From contig CAYSBR010000004.1 of assembly GCA_964429385.1 (NCBI GenBank), positions 1 through 64,000 of the forward strand: a stretch of DNA of 64,000 bases, given 5' to 3'. Each line of letters opens with the position of its first letter. The stretch's first letter is position 1. The notes beneath the pieces are model-generated. The model had not been told where the DNA came from and searched no databases. It was given only the letters and a program-made list of their open reading frames with translations. A program made the translations under genes and the position numbers. This document shows positions 39,366 to 47,621 of the stretch, piece after piece. The stretch comes from UBA2377 sp964429385 (GTDB taxonomy: Bacteria; Verrucomicrobiota; Verrucomicrobiia; Opitutales; Opitutaceae).

Positions 39366-40799
39366 TCATCGGCCCCCCGCGGGTGCGGGCAGATCGCACC
39401 GCACGTCGAAGCGAAAGATCGAGCCTGCGCCCGGCGTGCTTTCGGCGGATATGCCGCCGCCCATGAGTTCGCAGAGGCGTTTTGAAATGGCGAGCCCGAG
39501 TCCGGTGCCTTCGCGCCGGCGTTGCGGGGATATATCCACCTGGCTGAAGGGGAGGAAGAGGCGCTCCATTGTCGCCGGGGGGATGCCGATCCCTGTGTCG
39601 CTCACCGTGAAGCGAAGGCGCACGGTTGGCGGGCTGTCGGCCGGGCGGGTTTCCGGAGTGCTGCTCAAGGTGACGACCACACCGCCCCTCGGGGTGAATT
39701 TGACGGCGTTGGCGACGAGGTTGGTCAGGATCTGCCGGAGGCGGTGCCGGTCACCGCGCACACTCTGCGGGACTTCGTCAGCGATTTCCCGGGTGAGGGC
39801 CAGGTTGGCGATGCGCACCTTGGGCGCGAAGAAGGCGCAGACTTCCTCCACGCATTCGCGTGGTGAGAAGGGGGTGGACTCAAGTTCGATGCGTCCGGAC
39901 TCGATCTTGGAGAAATCGAGGATGTCCGTCACGAGGGTGCCGAGCGTGTGCCCGCTGGTGCGGATGAGGTTGACGATTTCGTGCTGCTCTCCGGTAAGCG
40001 GGGTTTGTGAGAGCATGTCGGCGAACCCGGTGATGCCACCGATCGGGGTGCGGATTTCATGGCTAATGACGGCGAAGAATTCGCTCTTGGCTCGATCGGC
40101 GGCTTCCGCGATTTCCTTCTCCCGTCGCAGCACGGCCTCGGCGTGTTTTCGTTCCGTGATGTCGTGTCCCACGGCCTGGTATTCAAGGGTGCGGCCCGTG
40201 TCGTCCTTGATGGCGTGTCCTCGCCAGGCCAGCCAGCGTGTCCGCCCATCGGCGTGATGCAGAGCCTGCTCATGTGTGAGATTGTCGGCCGGCGAGGGCT
40301 GGCCGGCGGCATCCAGCAAGGGAAAGGGCTGCCCGATGAGATCGATGCGTTTGCGACCGAAGGCGCGGGCATACGCGCCGTTCACAAAGGTGAGGCGCCC
40401 GTCGGGCCGATAACGGCAGATCAGATCGGTCTGGTCCTCGACGATGCCGCGGTAGCTGGCTTCGATCTTTTGCAGGTTGCGCGCCATTTGCTCGATCTTG
40501 CGGGCGAGCCCGATGATTTCGTCGGGCTCGTTTTCCTCCTGGGGCGCGGGCGGGTCGGTATCAGGCGTGTGACGGGCGGTTTCCTGCAGAGTTTTCAGTC
40601 CCTTTATCAGGGCCTGATTCCAAACGTAGCCGGCGAGGACGAGCAGCACGCATCCGGTGATGGCAAGACCGAGTATGTAGAAGAGGGGGCCGAGCGTCTC
40701 ACGCACTCCGGGTTCGAACACCAAGGCAAGCAAGGCCAGCACGAGGGCCAGACTCAGCCCGAGAATCAACACGGTCTTGCGGTGAGCGGTGTCGAACAT
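39366..40799 (-). CDS. PAS-containing sensor histidine kinase
   Basis: A 477-residue inner-membrane kinase. Two N-terminal helices (about residues 9-28 and 37-60) have only a short loop between them, so sensing is probably in the membrane or cytoplasm. A linker with a coiled coil follows, then a PAS domain (about 112-220; GIVEDQTDLICRYRPDGRL). The HisKA dimerisation domain has H247 in FFAVISHEIRTPIGG. The ATPase domain shows the N box NLVANAVKFTP, G1 SDTGIGIPP and G2 EGTGLGLAISKRL. No receiver is fused or adjacent. The two orphan receivers in this window are possible partners, but distance gives no support. Confidence 0.92.
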   Translation of the reverse strand: MFDTAHRKTVLILGLSLALVLALLALVFEPGVRETLGPLFYILGLAITGCVLLVLAGYVWNQALIKGLKTLQETARHTPDTDPPAPQEENEPDEIIGLARKIEQMARNLQKIEASYRGIVEDQTDLICRYRPDGRLTFVNGAYARAFGRKRIDLIGQPFPLLDAAGQPSPADNLTHEQALHHADGRTRWLAWRGHAIKDDTGRTLEYQAVGHDITERKHAEAVLRREKEIAEAADRAKSEFFAVISHEIRTPIGGITGFADMLSQTPLTGEQHEIVNLIRTSGHTLGTLVTDILDFSKIESGRIELESTPFSPRECVEEVCAFFAPKVRIANLALTREIADEVPQSVRGDRHRLRQILTNLVANAVKFTPRGGVVVTLSSTPETRPADSPPTVRLRFTVSDTGIGIPPATMERLFLPFSQVDISPQRRREGTGLGLAISKRLCELMGGGISAESTPGAGSIFRFDVRCDLPAPAGGR

Positions 40800-40854
40800 G
40801 CTGGATGGGCCGCAGCCTGTGCATTGCCCCGGTAAAGTCTAACCTAAACGGGGA

Positions 40855-42204
40855 TCAGTCCGGCTTCAGCGTATGCAAGGGAGCGAGCCGGCGCAGGCCG
40901 GGGACGGATGCCGCGACGACGCCCGCCACCAGCAGGGTGCCCACGCCGCCCCAGACCACGGCGGCAACCGGTCCGACGAGCGCGCCCATAAGCCCGGCCC
41001 GCAAGGCGCCGATTTCGTTGGAGGAGCCGATGAAGATCTGGTTCACCGAGGTCACCCGGCCGCGCAGGTGATCGGGGGTGAGCAGCTGCACAAGCGATTG
41101 GCGGACGATGACGCTTACGCTGTCGAAGACTCCGGTGAAGAGCAGGGCGATGAACGACAGCCAGTACCATTCCGACCAGCCGAAAATAACGATGGCGAGG
41201 CCGAAGCCCGCGATCGCCCAGAGCAAGGTAAGTCCGGGGCGGGCAAGAGGGGCGCGGTGGGCGAGCCACATGGCCATGGCGAAGGCGCCGAGCGAAGGCG
41301 CGGCCCGCAGCCAACCCAGGCCGATTGGCCCAACATGCAGCACTTGATCGGCGTAGATCGGGAGCAGGGCGGTGACGCCGCCGAGCAGAGTGGCGAACAG
41401 GTCGAGGCTGCTGGCGCCGAGCACGACTTTGCGTTTCCAGATGAACTCCACTCCGGCCAGCATGCTGCCCCAGGTGCGGGGGCCGGCGGGAGGCGGGGGC
41501 GCGGTGTGATAGCGGACGCGGCGCAGGAGCCAGAGGAAGGTCAATCCCAGTCCGACATCGAAGAGATAGACCGCTTGAAAACCGCCAAAGGCGATGATGA
41601 AGCCGCCCAGGGCCGGGCCGGTGACCGTGGCGATCTCGAAGGAACTCATGTTCCAGGTGATCGCATTGGGCAGCGACTTCATTGGCAGGAGCAGCGGGAT
41701 GATGCTGGAGCGGGCCGGCCAGGAGAGGATGCGCACCACGGCGATCCCCAGCAGCAGGAGATACATCAGGGGCAGGGCGGGCTGGTCGAAGTTCAGGGCG
41801 GCCGGATCCGTCTGCCGTTCAAAAAACAGGGCCAGATCCCGGATGAATCCATTGCAGGCCCGCAAGGGGGCGAGGGCGGGGATGGCCGCGTGGTAATGCG
41901 AGAGCACGGCGAGCGCAGCGGAGAATGCGACGGTGAGCCCCGTGCCCCAGGCGATGATTCTTCTCCGGTCATGCCGGTCCGCGAGGGAGCCGGCGGGCAG
42001 GGATAGGACCAGCAAGGGCAGGACGAGGATCAGCCCCACGAGCCCGAGGGCGGTGGCGGACTTGGTCCATTGGTAGATCTCCCATGAGACCGCGATGCTG
42101 ACAGCCTGCCGTCCGATGGTCGCGAGGAAGCTGCCGATCATGTAATCCCGGTAGGTGGGCACCCGGAGGGCGGCATAGGGATCATGGGCGGTTGGCGCGG
42201 CCAT
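40855..42204 (-). CDS. MFS transporter, EntS/MFS_3 type
   Basis: A 449-residue major-facilitator protein with about 10-12 helices. Motif A between TM2 and TM3 reads GSLADRHDRRR, near residue 64. The DUF894/MFS_3 family, which includes the enterobactin exporter EntS, is the best match by pattern (RDYMIGSFLATIGRQAVSIA at the start, and the SIIPLLLPMKSLPNAITWN loop). A roughly 40-residue insert in the first half holds FFERQTDPA. The ATG at 42204 is used; it lies just across from the ThuA gene. Substrate unknown; no siderophore cluster is present. Confidence 0.87.
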   Translation of the reverse strand: MAAPTAHDPYAALRVPTYRDYMIGSFLATIGRQAVSIAVSWEIYQWTKSATALGLVGLILVLPLLVLSLPAGSLADRHDRRRIIAWGTGLTVAFSAALAVLSHYHAAIPALAPLRACNGFIRDLALFFERQTDPAALNFDQPALPLMYLLLLGIAVVRILSWPARSSIIPLLLPMKSLPNAITWNMSSFEIATVTGPALGGFIIAFGGFQAVYLFDVGLGLTFLWLLRRVRYHTAPPPPAGPRTWGSMLAGVEFIWKRKVVLGASSLDLFATLLGGVTALLPIYADQVLHVGPIGLGWLRAAPSLGAFAMAMWLAHRAPLARPGLTLLWAIAGFGLAIVIFGWSEWYWLSFIALLFTGVFDSVSVIVRQSLVQLLTPDHLRGRVTSVNQIFIGSSNEIGALRAGLMGALVGPVAAVVWGGVGTLLVAGVVAASVPGLRRLAPLHTLKPD

Positions 42205-42346
42205 GCGCGCAAACAGTCTGGCGTTACCGGCGGTCGCAATCGAAATACGGCCGGCGGATGAAATTCGCAGAATTGCTTTGCTCCCCTTGGGCCGACTCTT
42301 ACTTGTGCCGCTTTCACGCTTTCCTGAATCCTCACCCTTTTCCCCG

Positions 42347-43006
42347 ATGAGCAATTCCCCCAAGAAGGTCCTGATTTTGCAAGGTGGCTGGGTCGGTCAC
42401 CAGCCTGTCGAATGCGGCGAACTTTTCGCCACCAAGCTCAGCGAGCGCGGTTTTACCGTCGATGTGACGGATACGCTGACGACCCTGGATGACGCCGCGC
42501 GTCTCCAGACCTATGCATTGATCGTGCCGATCTGGACGATGGGCACGATGACCGGCCCGCAGGAGCAGAACCTGGTGAAGGCGGTGCTTGGCGGTGCCGG
42601 CATCGCGGGCTTCCACGGCGGCATGTGCGATGCCTTTCGCGGTCTGCCCACCTACCAGTGGATGACCGGCGGGCAGTTCGTCTGCCACCCGGACGGGGTC
42701 AAGGATTACACGATCCGCATCGTCAATCGCGACGATCCGATCACGCGCGGCATCCCTGACTTCAAAGTCAGAAGCGAACAATACTACATGCTGGTGGATC
42801 CGCGCAATGAAGTGCTGGCGGTGACGACGCACCAGTCCGTCGAGGCTCCCTGGACGAACGGCGTGGACATGCCCTTCATCTGGAAAAAGGTGCACGGCGC
42901 CGGTCGCGTTTTCTATTCCGCGTGCGGACACCAGCGCAGCGAGTTCGATGATTATCCGGAGCAGCTGGAAATCATCCTGCGTGGTATGGACTGGGCAGCC
43001 CGTTGA
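42347..43006 (+). CDS. ThuA-domain protein
   Basis: A 219-residue protein of the ThuA family, a class I glutamine-amidotransferase-like fold. It starts KKVLILQGGWVGHQPVECGE, has the GAGIAGFHGGMCDAFRG nucleophile-elbow-like region near residue 84 and ends WKKVHGAGRVFYSACGHQRS. No Cys-His-Glu amidotransferase triad is evident. ThuA proteins are tied to disaccharide use in rhizobia and are very frequent beside Gfo/Idh/MocA oxidoreductases in Verrucomicrobia and Planctomycetes. The next gene, 25 bp on, is exactly such an oxidoreductase, so the two form an operon. Confidence 0.92.
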   Translation: MSNSPKKVLILQGGWVGHQPVECGELFATKLSERGFTVDVTDTLTTLDDAARLQTYALIVPIWTMGTMTGPQEQNLVKAVLGGAGIAGFHGGMCDAFRGLPTYQWMTGGQFVCHPDGVKDYTIRIVNRDDPITRGIPDFKVRSEQYYMLVDPRNEVLAVTTHQSVEAPWTNGVDMPFIWKKVHGAGRVFYSACGHQRSEFDDYPEQLEIILRGMDWAAR

Positions 43007-43031
43007 ACGCTGCGCGTTACCCTTTCCCCCT

Positions 43032-44066
43032 ATGAAAAAACGCTTCAAGAGCGCAGCTGACATCAAGGTAGGCGTCATCGGATACGGTGGCGCCTTCAAC
43101 ATGGGCCGGATGCATCTGCAGGACATGCAGAAGGCCGGCATGACGCCCCGGGCGGTGGCCGAGCCCGATGCGGCCCGTCTTGCCGTGGCGGCGGAGGAAT
43201 TTCCGGGCATCCAGACTTACGCGAGCGTGGATGCGATGTTGAAGAATTCGGATGTGAATCTGGTCGTCCTGATCACGCCGCACAACACGCATGCACCGCT
43301 GGCGTTGAAGTGCCTGAAGGCCGGGCGCCATGTGGTCTGCGAGAAGCCTTTTGCCCTCACGACGAAGGAGTGCGACACGCTGATCGCCGCGGCCAAAAAA
43401 GCGGGTGTGATGGTCTCGACTTTCCACAACCGGCACTGGGATGGCTCGATCATGAAGGCGTTGGAGGTGGTGAAATCCGGCGCCATCGGTGATCTGGTGC
43501 GCATTGAGGCCCATATCGGTTCATGGGCCAAGCCGGGGGAATGGTGGCGCAGCAGCAAGTCCATCTCGGGCGGCATCCTCTACGACTGGGGCGTGCACCT
43601 GCTCGAATACGCGCTGCAGTTGGTGGATTCGGACATCGTCGAAGTGACCGGTTTTTCGAAGCAGGGCTTCTGGGCGTCGCAGACCAGGTGGAAGCAGGAC
43701 ACGGTGGAGGATGAGGCGCATGCCGTGGTCCGTTTCAAGAGCGGTGTGTGGGTGGCGCTGACCGCGACCAACATTGATGCGAATCCGAAGCGAGGGATGG
43801 TTGAGGTGACCGGAACCAAGGGAACGTTCCTGTGGGAATACGAGCATCACGAGATCATCGTGAAGGAAGCGGGGAAGACCACGGTGACGAAGGCGCAAAA
43901 TCCCAAGGAACAGTGGGAGAAATACTATCAGAACGTAGCGGCCCACCTGACCAAGGGCGAACCGCTGGTCATCACCGCGGAGTGGGCGCGCCGGCCGATT
44001 CACATTCTTGATCTGGCGGGGCAGAGCGCGACCCAGGGGCGTGCGTTGAAGGCGAAATACGCTTAA
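43032..44066 (+). CDS. Gfo/Idh/MocA-family oxidoreductase
   Basis: A 344-residue NAD(P)-dependent sugar oxidoreductase. The Rossmann nucleotide site is VGVIGYGGAFNMGRMH near residue 10, the conserved CEKPFA lies near 107 and the catalytic-domain motif GGILYDWGVHLLEYAL near 178 holds the Asp and His typical of the family. The substrate is likely a sugar or inositol derivative, perhaps a 3-keto-glycoside. It follows ThuA by 25 bp. The ATG at 43032 was chosen from the family start (KVGVIGYG). Confidence 0.93.
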   Translation: MKKRFKSAADIKVGVIGYGGAFNMGRMHLQDMQKAGMTPRAVAEPDAARLAVAAEEFPGIQTYASVDAMLKNSDVNLVVLITPHNTHAPLALKCLKAGRHVVCEKPFALTTKECDTLIAAAKKAGVMVSTFHNRHWDGSIMKALEVVKSGAIGDLVRIEAHIGSWAKPGEWWRSSKSISGGILYDWGVHLLEYALQLVDSDIVEVTGFSKQGFWASQTRWKQDTVEDEAHAVVRFKSGVWVALTATNIDANPKRGMVEVTGTKGTFLWEYEHHEIIVKEAGKTTVTKAQNPKEQWEKYYQNVAAHLTKGEPLVITAEWARRPIHILDLAGQSATQGRALKAKYA

Positions 44067-44087
44067 CCCCCTGTGTTCGGAATGACG

Positions 44088-44120
44088 GGATGGGCTTTGC
44101 AACAAACGGGCAACCCATCC
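44088..44120 (+). terminator. Weak hairpin after the oxidoreductase
   Basis: GGATGGG (44088-44094) pairs with CCCATCC (44114-44120), with inner GGGC-type pairing. It lies 22 bp after the stop codon but has no T tract, so it is a possible Rho-assisted or mRNA-stabilising structure only. Confidence 0.35.
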
Positions 44121-44185
44121 GGGGCGACTTACAATGGTGAAGGGCGCTCCGGATGATGCAGGTCGCACACGATCGGCGCTAAAAT

Positions 44186-44737
44186 ATGGAAAAGGGCTAT
44201 CACATCCGTCCCTGTACGCTTGAGGATATTCCGGCTGTCGAAGCGCTGATTCCGCTGTCGGTGCACGGCTTGCAGGGGTCGCACTACTCGGAGGAACAGA
44301 TGGCCGGTGCGTTGGGGACGGTCTTTGGCGTGGATGCGCAGTTGATTCACGACGGCACTTATTTTGTAGCGGCGGCGGGTGATCTCATTGTGGGCTGTGG
44401 TGGCTGGAGCAAAAGGAAGACCCTGTTTGGCAGCGACCGGCTGCGGCAAGAAGCCGATCCACTGCTGGAGCCGGGCAGGGATGCGGCGCGCATCCGCGCT
44501 TTTTTTGTGCATCCGGCCTGGGCGAGACGGGGGATCGGATCGGAAATCATGCGCCGGGCGGAGCAGGCCGCGTATCAGGCGGGATTTCAGCGAATCGAGA
44601 TTGGCGCGACGCTGCCAGGTGAGGCGCTTTACGCGAAGTTTGGTTATACCGTTGTGGAACGATATGAGGTCCCCCTGCCAAACGGGCGGCAGTTGCCAAT
44701 TCTCCGGATGGCCAAGGCCGGAATTGGCGTTGGCTGA
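44186..44737 (+). CDS. GNAT-family N-acetyltransferase
   Basis: A 183-residue acetyl-CoA-dependent acetyltransferase. The acetyl-CoA loop is VHPAWARRGIGSEIMRRAEQ near residue 110 (R/Q-x2-G-x-G/A). It starts YHIRPCTLEDIPAVEALIPL, typical for the fold, and ends GYTVVERYEVPLPNGRQL. The substrate is unknown. Its stop is 93 bp from the convergent isomerase, with hairpins between. Confidence 0.9.
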   Translation: MEKGYHIRPCTLEDIPAVEALIPLSVHGLQGSHYSEEQMAGALGTVFGVDAQLIHDGTYFVAAAGDLIVGCGGWSKRKTLFGSDRLRQEADPLLEPGRDAARIRAFFVHPAWARRGIGSEIMRRAEQAAYQAGFQRIEIGATLPGEALYAKFGYTVVERYEVPLPNGRQLPILRMAKAGIGVG

Positions 44738-44739
44738 AG

Positions 44740-44758
44740 CCGGGGTTCTTCGCCCCGG
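44740..44758. terminator. Short GC hairpin after the acetyltransferase
   Basis: CCGGGG (44740-44745) pairs with CCCCGG (44753-44758) around a 7-nt loop, directly after the stop codon. No T tract follows, so termination from this hairpin alone is uncertain. Confidence 0.4.
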
Positions 44759-44777
44759 GGAACGTGGGCAAAGAAAC

Positions 44778-44800
44778 GGCCGGCTCAAGACGAGCCGGCC
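44778..44800 (-). terminator. Terminator of the isomerase/dehydrogenase operon
   Basis: GGCCGGCTC (44778-44786) pairs perfectly with GAGCCGGCC (44792-44800), 9 bp with a 5-nt loop. On the minus strand it is followed by GTTTCTTTG. It lies 30 bp after the isomerase stop on that strand. Confidence 0.75.
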
Positions 44801-44829
44801 GCGGGTGGATTTCTATGCGAGACTGCGTT

Positions 44830-45678
44830 TTACTTCGCGCGATTCCAGGACTTGGCGAGTTCGCGGCGGAGGATGGCGGCGTCGGGCCAGGAGGGGGGGA
44901 GGCCGGTGATGTTGTAACCGGCGCCGCCCTTGTGGTAGGGCCCCATTTCCGGGCAGACGTAGAGGGTGCGATCGGCGTTCTGCTTGGCGCTCTTCCAGAG
45001 TTTGAAGAGATCGTCGGTGAAGGCGAGGTAGCTCTTCACTTCGTCCGTCAGCTTCCCGTTATGCGTCACCGGCACCTGACAGTGGTGGCCGTTGAAGGGC
45101 CGGCAGTGCGCCTGTTCCGAGTTTTGCACGAGCTTGGCTTCCTTGAGCAGGAAGGAGCTGTAGTTGCCGGGGTGGATGTGTTTGACGACGGCGAAGTGCG
45201 AGAAGTCGAAGTTGAGTTTGATCATCTGCCCGGTGGCCTTCTTGAAGAGGCGGGCGATCTCATAGGTCTTCTCCGGGGTCTCGGTGCAGGTGTCGCGATG
45301 AACTTCGAGGGACATCACGACTCCGCCGATTTTCTCGGCTTCCTTCACCATCTTGATCCAGTTGCGCGTGGCGACCTCGGGCTTGGTGTCCTCGTCGTCA
45401 AGCTGCACGTTGATCTGCACCGCGCCGGCATCCTTCTGGGCCTGGATGGCTTTGGCATACTCGGAGGGCTTGCCGGAGTTGTTGGAGATGAAGCCGAGCA
45501 GGTGCTTCAGTCCGTATTTGCCGGCGAGGCGGGCGTGCTCGGGGGTGAGGGCGGTGGTGATGCCGTCGAAGCCGGCTTCGGCGACCGTGGCGATTTTCCG
45601 CTCAAGGGACCACTCTTTCTTCGGCGAGGGAATACCGGAAAGGGACCAGAGGTTGGCGATATGGACGATGTTAGGCAT
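44830..45678 (-). CDS. Sugar phosphate isomerase/epimerase-like TIM barrel
   Basis: A 282-residue xylose-isomerase-like TIM barrel protein. It has the core strands IATVAEAGFDGITTALTP near residue 28, VQINVQLDDEDTK near 90, SLEVHRDTCTETPEK near 120 and KLNFDFSHFAVV near 155, with acidic and His residues at strand ends as in metal-dependent isomerases. Natural substrate is unknown. The ATG at 45678 coincides with the edge of an AT-rich repeat, so it has no visible ribosome-binding site. It follows the dehydrogenase gene by 106 bp on the same strand and probably belongs to the same transcript. Confidence 0.85.
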   Translation of the reverse strand: MPNIVHIANLWSLSGIPSPKKEWSLERKIATVAEAGFDGITTALTPEHARLAGKYGLKHLLGFISNNSGKPSEYAKAIQAQKDAGAVQINVQLDDEDTKPEVATRNWIKMVKEAEKIGGVVMSLEVHRDTCTETPEKTYEIARLFKKATGQMIKLNFDFSHFAVVKHIHPGNYSSFLLKEAKLVQNSEQAHCRPFNGHHCQVPVTHNGKLTDEVKSYLAFTDDLFKLWKSAKQNADRTLYVCPEMGPYHKGGAGYNITGLPPSWPDAAILRRELAKSWNRAK

Positions 45679-45780
45679 TTTCGATTTTGGATGCTCGATT
45701 TTCGATGGGGTGGGAGATTCGACTTCCATTCCGGACCGGACTGCCTGGCAGTCGGAAATCCAAAATCGAAAATCGAAAAT
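45677..45780. repeat. Inverted copies of an AT-rich intergenic repeat
   Basis: ATTTTCGATTTTGGAT (45677-45692) is the exact reverse complement of 45758-45773. Each arm has an additional TCGATTTTCGA or TCGAAAAT unit. The pair brackets about 65 bp of ordinary GC-rich sequence between two cotranscribed genes and could fold in the mRNA. Similar sequence occurs in frame within uvrA at 6769-6801, with weaker copies at 3509 and 5521. Confidence 0.85.
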
Positions 45781-45784
45781 TAGA

Positions 45785-46672
45785 TCAGGCGTGGCGGCCT
45801 TTGAAGGTGAGTTCGGCAACGCCGGACTTGTCGAGGTGGCCGAGGCCGAGCGCGACCATCTTGTCGAACTGCTGCTTGGTGGCGCCGGCCAGGGGCAGGT
45901 TGATGCCGGCCTCGGCTCCGAGCACCCAGGCGATGGTGCTGTCCTTGGCGGCGTGCGCGCCGGAGAAGAAGCAGGAGTGATCGCGGTTCTGCATGTCTTC
46001 GCCGTCAGTCTTGAGAACCTGCGAATTGGCGCCGGTCTGGGAGAAGACTTCGCGCAGCATGTTGAGATCGAGGCCGAGCGCATGGCCGAGGCCGAGGCCC
46101 TCGGCAAGGCCGGCGGTGTTGATGTTCATGACCATGTTGACGAGGGCCTTGACCTGCGCGGCCTGGCCGGTCTTGCCGACGTAGCGGAGCGCGGTGGAGA
46201 GTTTGTCGAGAATCGGCTTCACCTGGGTGAAGGTCTTCTTGTTGCCACCGCACATGAGGTAGAGCGTGCCGTTGCGGGCCTGGGGGATGGAGGAGGCCAT
46301 GCAGCCTTCGAGGGTGACAGCGCCGGCCTTCTTGGCCCGGCGTTCGACCTCGACATGGGTTTTGGGGGTGACGGTGGCGCAGTTGATGAAGACTTTGCCC
46401 TTGGCCTTGACGAGCAGGGAGTCGCCGGACTCGGCGAAGACGCCGAACTGGGCGGCATCATCGGTCACGACGGTGAAAATAATGTCGGCCGCGGCGGTGA
46501 CGGCGGCGAGGGTCTTGGCGTGTTTGGCGCCGATTTCCTTGGCGAGTTCGGCGGCGGCGGGCGCGTAGTTGTCATAAACGGCGGTGACTTGGTAGCCGCA
46601 GTCTTTGAGACGGCGAGCCATGTTGCCGCCCATGCGACCAACTCCGACGAAAGCGATTTTTTCCGATGACAT
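45785..46672 (-). CDS. 3-hydroxyisobutyrate-dehydrogenase-family oxidoreductase
   Basis: A 295-residue beta-hydroxyacid dehydrogenase. The NAD(P)-binding motif is FVGVGRMGGNMARRL near residue 8, the substrate-binding stretch lies in TLEGCMASSIPQARNGTL near 123 and the catalytic lysine is in GQAAQVKALVNMVM near 171. Family substrates are 3-hydroxyisobutyrate, tartronate semialdehyde, 6-phosphogluconate-like acids. With the neighbouring isomerase, a hydroxypyruvate/tartronate-semialdehyde or sugar-acid route is possible. ATG start at 46672. Confidence 0.9.
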   Translation of the reverse strand: MSSEKIAFVGVGRMGGNMARRLKDCGYQVTAVYDNYAPAAAELAKEIGAKHAKTLAAVTAAADIIFTVVTDDAAQFGVFAESGDSLLVKAKGKVFINCATVTPKTHVEVERRAKKAGAVTLEGCMASSIPQARNGTLYLMCGGNKKTFTQVKPILDKLSTALRYVGKTGQAAQVKALVNMVMNINTAGLAEGLGLGHALGLDLNMLREVFSQTGANSQVLKTDGEDMQNRDHSCFFSGAHAAKDSTIAWVLGAEAGINLPLAGATKQQFDKMVALGLGHLDKSGVAELTFKGRHA

Positions 46673-46704
46673 GATGGGATGTTTTATGGGTTCTGGTTGA
46701 AGAG

Positions 46705-47529
46705 TCAGCGTGCGAAGAAGGGGTTGTGCTCCCGTTCCTGGGCAAGGGTGGTCAGGGGACCATGACCGCAGGCGAGGACGGTTTCCCTGGGCAGGGGGAG
46801 GATCTTTTCCTTGTTGTTACGATACTGGTCCTCGAAATTTGTGGGGCTGCCGCCCATCGAGCACGAGAAGACGGAGTCGCCGACGATGGCCAGCGGCCAG
46901 CTGAGGCCGGTGACAAAGAATGTCGTCATGCCGGGGGAGTGGCCCCAGGTGAAGAGGGTCTTGATGGCGAGTTCGCCGAGGTGGAAGTGGGCGTTTTCTT
47001 TAAAGGTCTTCGCGTCCGGGTGATCTACCGGCTCTCTTTCGCCGGCCCAGACTTCTGCCTTGGTTTCGCCGGCGAGTTTCGCGAGGTCGGCGATGTGGTC
47101 GTCGTGGGTGTGGGTGATGAAAATATACCGCAGATCGAGTCCTTCACTGCGGACGGTATCCAGCATGGCCTGGCAGTTGGCGCCGGTATCGAACGCGGCG
47201 GCGAGGCGGGCACGGGCATCCCAGATGAGGTAGCTGTTGACCGTCATGTCCTCGAATGGAGTGTTGAACATGGCGAAGCCGCGGGGGAAAACCGGCTGCT
47301 CGGGATACCAGGCTTTGTGGGCCAGAGCCTCCAAGGCATCCGGCGAGAGGCGCAGGTGACGGGCGACACGTCGAATGACGGCGACATTGACCGCGCCTTC
47401 CTTCACGGCGGTGAGATCGGCGGCGCTGACACCGGCGCGGGCGGCGAGATCCTCATCACTGATTTTCAGGCCGCGCTGGGTCTTGTTGATGACGTCGTTG
47501 AAGTTGTCCTCGATTGGAATACGGGGCAT
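46705..47529 (-). CDS. HTH-MBL fold fusion hydrolase
   Basis: A 274-residue protein with an N-terminal helix-turn-helix (about residues 8-65; DEDLAARAGVSAADLTAVKE and RVARHLRLSPDALEAL) fused to a metallo-beta-lactamase domain. The metal motif HTHDDH is near residue 133, with further ligands in WGHSPG, VGDSVF and CGHG. It resembles glyoxalase II-type hydrolases. A TTG nine bases upstream is possible, but ATG 47529 is preferred. The joined HTH suggests either DNA binding or a scaffold use of the fold. Downstream of it on the same strand lies the dehydrogenase, 33 bp away, so it may lead that operon. Confidence 0.85.
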   Translation of the reverse strand: MPRIPIEDNFNDVINKTQRGLKISDEDLAARAGVSAADLTAVKEGAVNVAVIRRVARHLRLSPDALEALAHKAWYPEQPVFPRGFAMFNTPFEDMTVNSYLIWDARARLAAAFDTGANCQAMLDTVRSEGLDLRYIFITHTHDDHIADLAKLAGETKAEVWAGEREPVDHPDAKTFKENAHFHLGELAIKTLFTWGHSPGMTTFFVTGLSWPLAIVGDSVFSCSMGGSPTNFEDQYRNNKEKILPLPRETVLACGHGPLTTLAQEREHNPFFAR

Positions 47530-47621
47530 GGCGGACAATCAATGGGTCCGGTGCAGGGACGCGCAAGCCGGAAGGCTCTGAAAATTCCATGCGGGTGGAG
47601 GCCTGGGCGTGAGCCTGGCGG

